Of a stretch of DNA of 6,806 bases, positions 5,951-6,806 are shown piece by piece. Below the pieces are notes generated by a model. That model was given only the letters and a program-made list of their open reading frames with translations, did not search any database and had not been told where the DNA came from. Every line of letters begins with the position of its first letter. Positions within the stretch are counted from its first letter, which is position 1. The stretch covers positions 1 through 6,806 of the forward strand of contig PWJF01000451.1 in assembly GCA_003560935.1 (NCBI GenBank), written 5' to 3'. The DNA is from Ignavibacteriales bacterium. GTDB lineage: Bacteria > Bacteroidota > Ignavibacteria > T3Sed10-11. Made by a program: the position numbers and the translations under genes.

Positions 5951-6147
5951 AACAAAGTAAGTTTCCGTTAGGTTGGGACGAGAATCGAGTTAAAGAAGTT
6001 CTCGCCCATTATGAATCGCAGACTGAAGAAGAAGCTGTTGCAGAAGATGAGGCAGCTTTCGAAGATTCCGGTAAGACAATTATGGAAATTCCTACCGACC
6101 TTGTACCGAAGGTTCGCGAACTTATTGCAAAACACAACACCGCGTAA
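5947..6147 (+). CDS. Small acidic antitoxin-like protein
   Basis: 66 residues. The ATG overlaps the previous stop (ATGA), with AGGAG at 5932-5936 and a second purine run GAAAAAGGAA before it. The start KQSKFPLGWDENRVKEVLAH is followed by a strongly acidic middle (ESQTEEEAVAEDEAAFED, about residues 24-41). The end, TIMEIPTDLVPKVRELIAKH, could form a strand plus helix. Small size, acidity, and coupling to a very basic toxin-like frame suggest it is that protein's antitoxin. This is inference from context; a DNA-binding fold is not evident. The gene appears intact. The toxin-first order is like brnTA and higBA rather than the commoner antitoxin-first order. Confidence 0.7.
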   Translation: MKQSKFPLGWDENRVKEVLAHYESQTEEEAVAEDEAAFEDSGKTIMEIPTDLVPKVRELIAKHNTA

Positions 6148-6191
6148 CCTACAATTAACAATACATATTAATCTTGGTTTTCATCCTCTTT

Positions 6192-6219
6192 GCTCTATGC
6201 TCTATGCGCCATGCCCCAT
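6192..6219. repeat. Four degenerate tandem heptamers (GCNCYAT)
   Basis: GCTCTAT, GCTCTAT, GCGCCAT and GCCCCAT follow each other without gaps. The last copy runs into the stop codon of the minus-strand ATPase remnant. Left of it, 6148-6191 is AT-rich with no gene visible. Confidence 0.6.
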
Positions 6220-6617
6220 CACACCTTCAGAAACCTCGAATTAATAGCCACAATCACCGTACTTAACGACATCAGCATTGCCCCGACAGCGGGGACCAAA
6301 ACAATACCATACGTATACAAAATACCAGCTGCAACGGGAATTGCAACCACGTTATACCCTGTAGCCCAACCAAGATTCTGAACCATCTTGCGGTAGGTAG
6401 CACGTGCAAGTCCGAGTATCGAAGTAACATCGAGCGGGTTGTTACGTACAAGCACGATATCTGCTGAAGCAACTGCAACGTCTGTACCGGCACCGATTGC
6501 GATTCCCACATCCGATTGTGCAAGGGCGGGAGCGTCGTTCACGCCGTCGCCGACCATTGCGGTTATTAATCCGCGTGATTGAATCTCTTTTACTTTTTCG
6601 GCTTTTTCGTGGGGGAG
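6219..6617 (-). pseudogene. C-terminal fragment of a CopB-like P1B-type ATPase (copy 2)
   Basis: About 132 residues in one open minus-strand frame. It starts with [20 protein letters not shown] (6558-6617) and contains [12 protein letters not shown], the hinge motif of P-type ATPases. Next come [20 protein letters not shown] with NPLDV, then two membrane helices ending in [19 protein letters not shown] and TGA at 6219-6221. The GAGTDVA and [11 protein letters not shown] blocks fit CopB-like copper/heavy-metal exporters. The metal-binding, actuator and phosphorylation (DKTGT) regions and the first six membrane helices are missing. Upstream of about 6617 homology ends, and the same frame meets a TGA near 6632. 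The remaining part is uninterrupted, so the truncation may be recent, but it cannot pump metal. It is a paralogue of the scrap at 2774-2961, in the same orientation. Confidence 0.88.
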
Positions 6618-6710
6618 GCTTAGATGAAGATTTCAGTTAAAATCCACTGATGATTGATGATCATGTTTAAATTAGTGGAAACTTCGGAAATCTTTTAGTA
6701 TTTTTGAACT

Positions 6711-6806
6711 ATGAAGGTGCAACATACAGACCATACAGACGGTTTTTTCGAACAAATAGAAAATTTACGGCTAATTACCAGTCAAAATTCTGATGAAGCC
6801 AGAAAA
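6711..6806 (+). CDS. Possible start of an unknown gene, cut by the right edge
   Basis: An ATG at 6711 opens a frame that stays open for 32 codons to the end of the window, beginning MKVQHTDHTDGFFEQIENLR. The stretch from FFEQIENL onward looks like an ordinary helical N-terminus. There is no Shine-Dalgarno site (TTTTTGAACT precedes it). The gap from 6618 to 6710 is AT-rich, with a tandem TGATGAT pair at 6648-6661 and no other clear content. Too short to assign. Confidence 0.35.
   Translation, partial: MKVQHTDHTDGFFEQIENLRLITSQNSDEARK

Noticed and set aside
6699..6706. TATTTTTG, matching the Bacteroidota -7 element TAnnTTTG, before the ATG at 6711.
   Set aside because: There is no matching -33 TTG at the right distance, it lies only 4 bases from the ATG, and phylum membership is not established.

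Overview
The window looks like a chromosomal segment of an uncultivated-type Gram-negative respiratory bacterium. That rests on a membrane quinol-oxidising module of the complex iron-sulfur molybdoenzyme / alternative complex III (ACIII) type with a multiheme cytochrome c. The phylum cannot be fixed from the sequence. Genes with clear Shine-Dalgarno sites alternate with broken gene ends, and the sequence becomes visibly more AT-rich after about 2.9 kb. I found no tRNA, rRNA, CRISPR array or recognisable insertion sequence.

Left part, 1-2762, plus strand: a tightly packed respiratory operon, cut by the left edge. It holds the C-terminus of a ferredoxin-like Fe-S subunit, a ten-helix NrfD/ActC-like quinol subunit (ATG 3 bases after the previous stop), and a membrane-anchored cytochrome c built from four tandem monoheme domains (ATGA overlap). 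The probable electron route is quinol to NrfD subunit to Fe-S subunit and/or the tetraheme cytochrome.

Middle part, 2774-3700: a patch of damaged genes. There is a C-terminal scrap of a CopB-like P-type ATPase (minus strand, frameshifted at its end). Next is a class I SAM methyltransferase (minus strand) whose family-like N-terminus continues upstream of the first ATG without any start codon. Last is what looks like the orphan C-terminus of an unknown plus-strand gene.

Centre, 3751-4926, plus strand: a two-gene unit of a PEBP/YbhB-like protein and a DUF72/YecE-like protein, 3 bases apart, preceded by an imperfect inverted repeat.

Right part, 5038-6147, plus strand: a toxin-antitoxin-like cluster. 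It holds an MntA-type nucleotidyltransferase and a HepT N-terminus cut after about 33 residues and fused to a different small protein. After these come a DUF4258/BrnT-like toxin frame without a proper start (separated from the previous gene by one in-frame TGA) and a small acidic antitoxin-like protein. After four degenerate heptamer repeats comes a second, better preserved C-terminal fragment of the CopB-like ATPase (6219-about 6617, minus strand). A possible new gene begins at 6711 and runs off the right edge.

The most notable features are the two same-orientation ATPase remnants bracketing about 3.2 kb of accessory genes, and the rearranged mntA/hepT locus.
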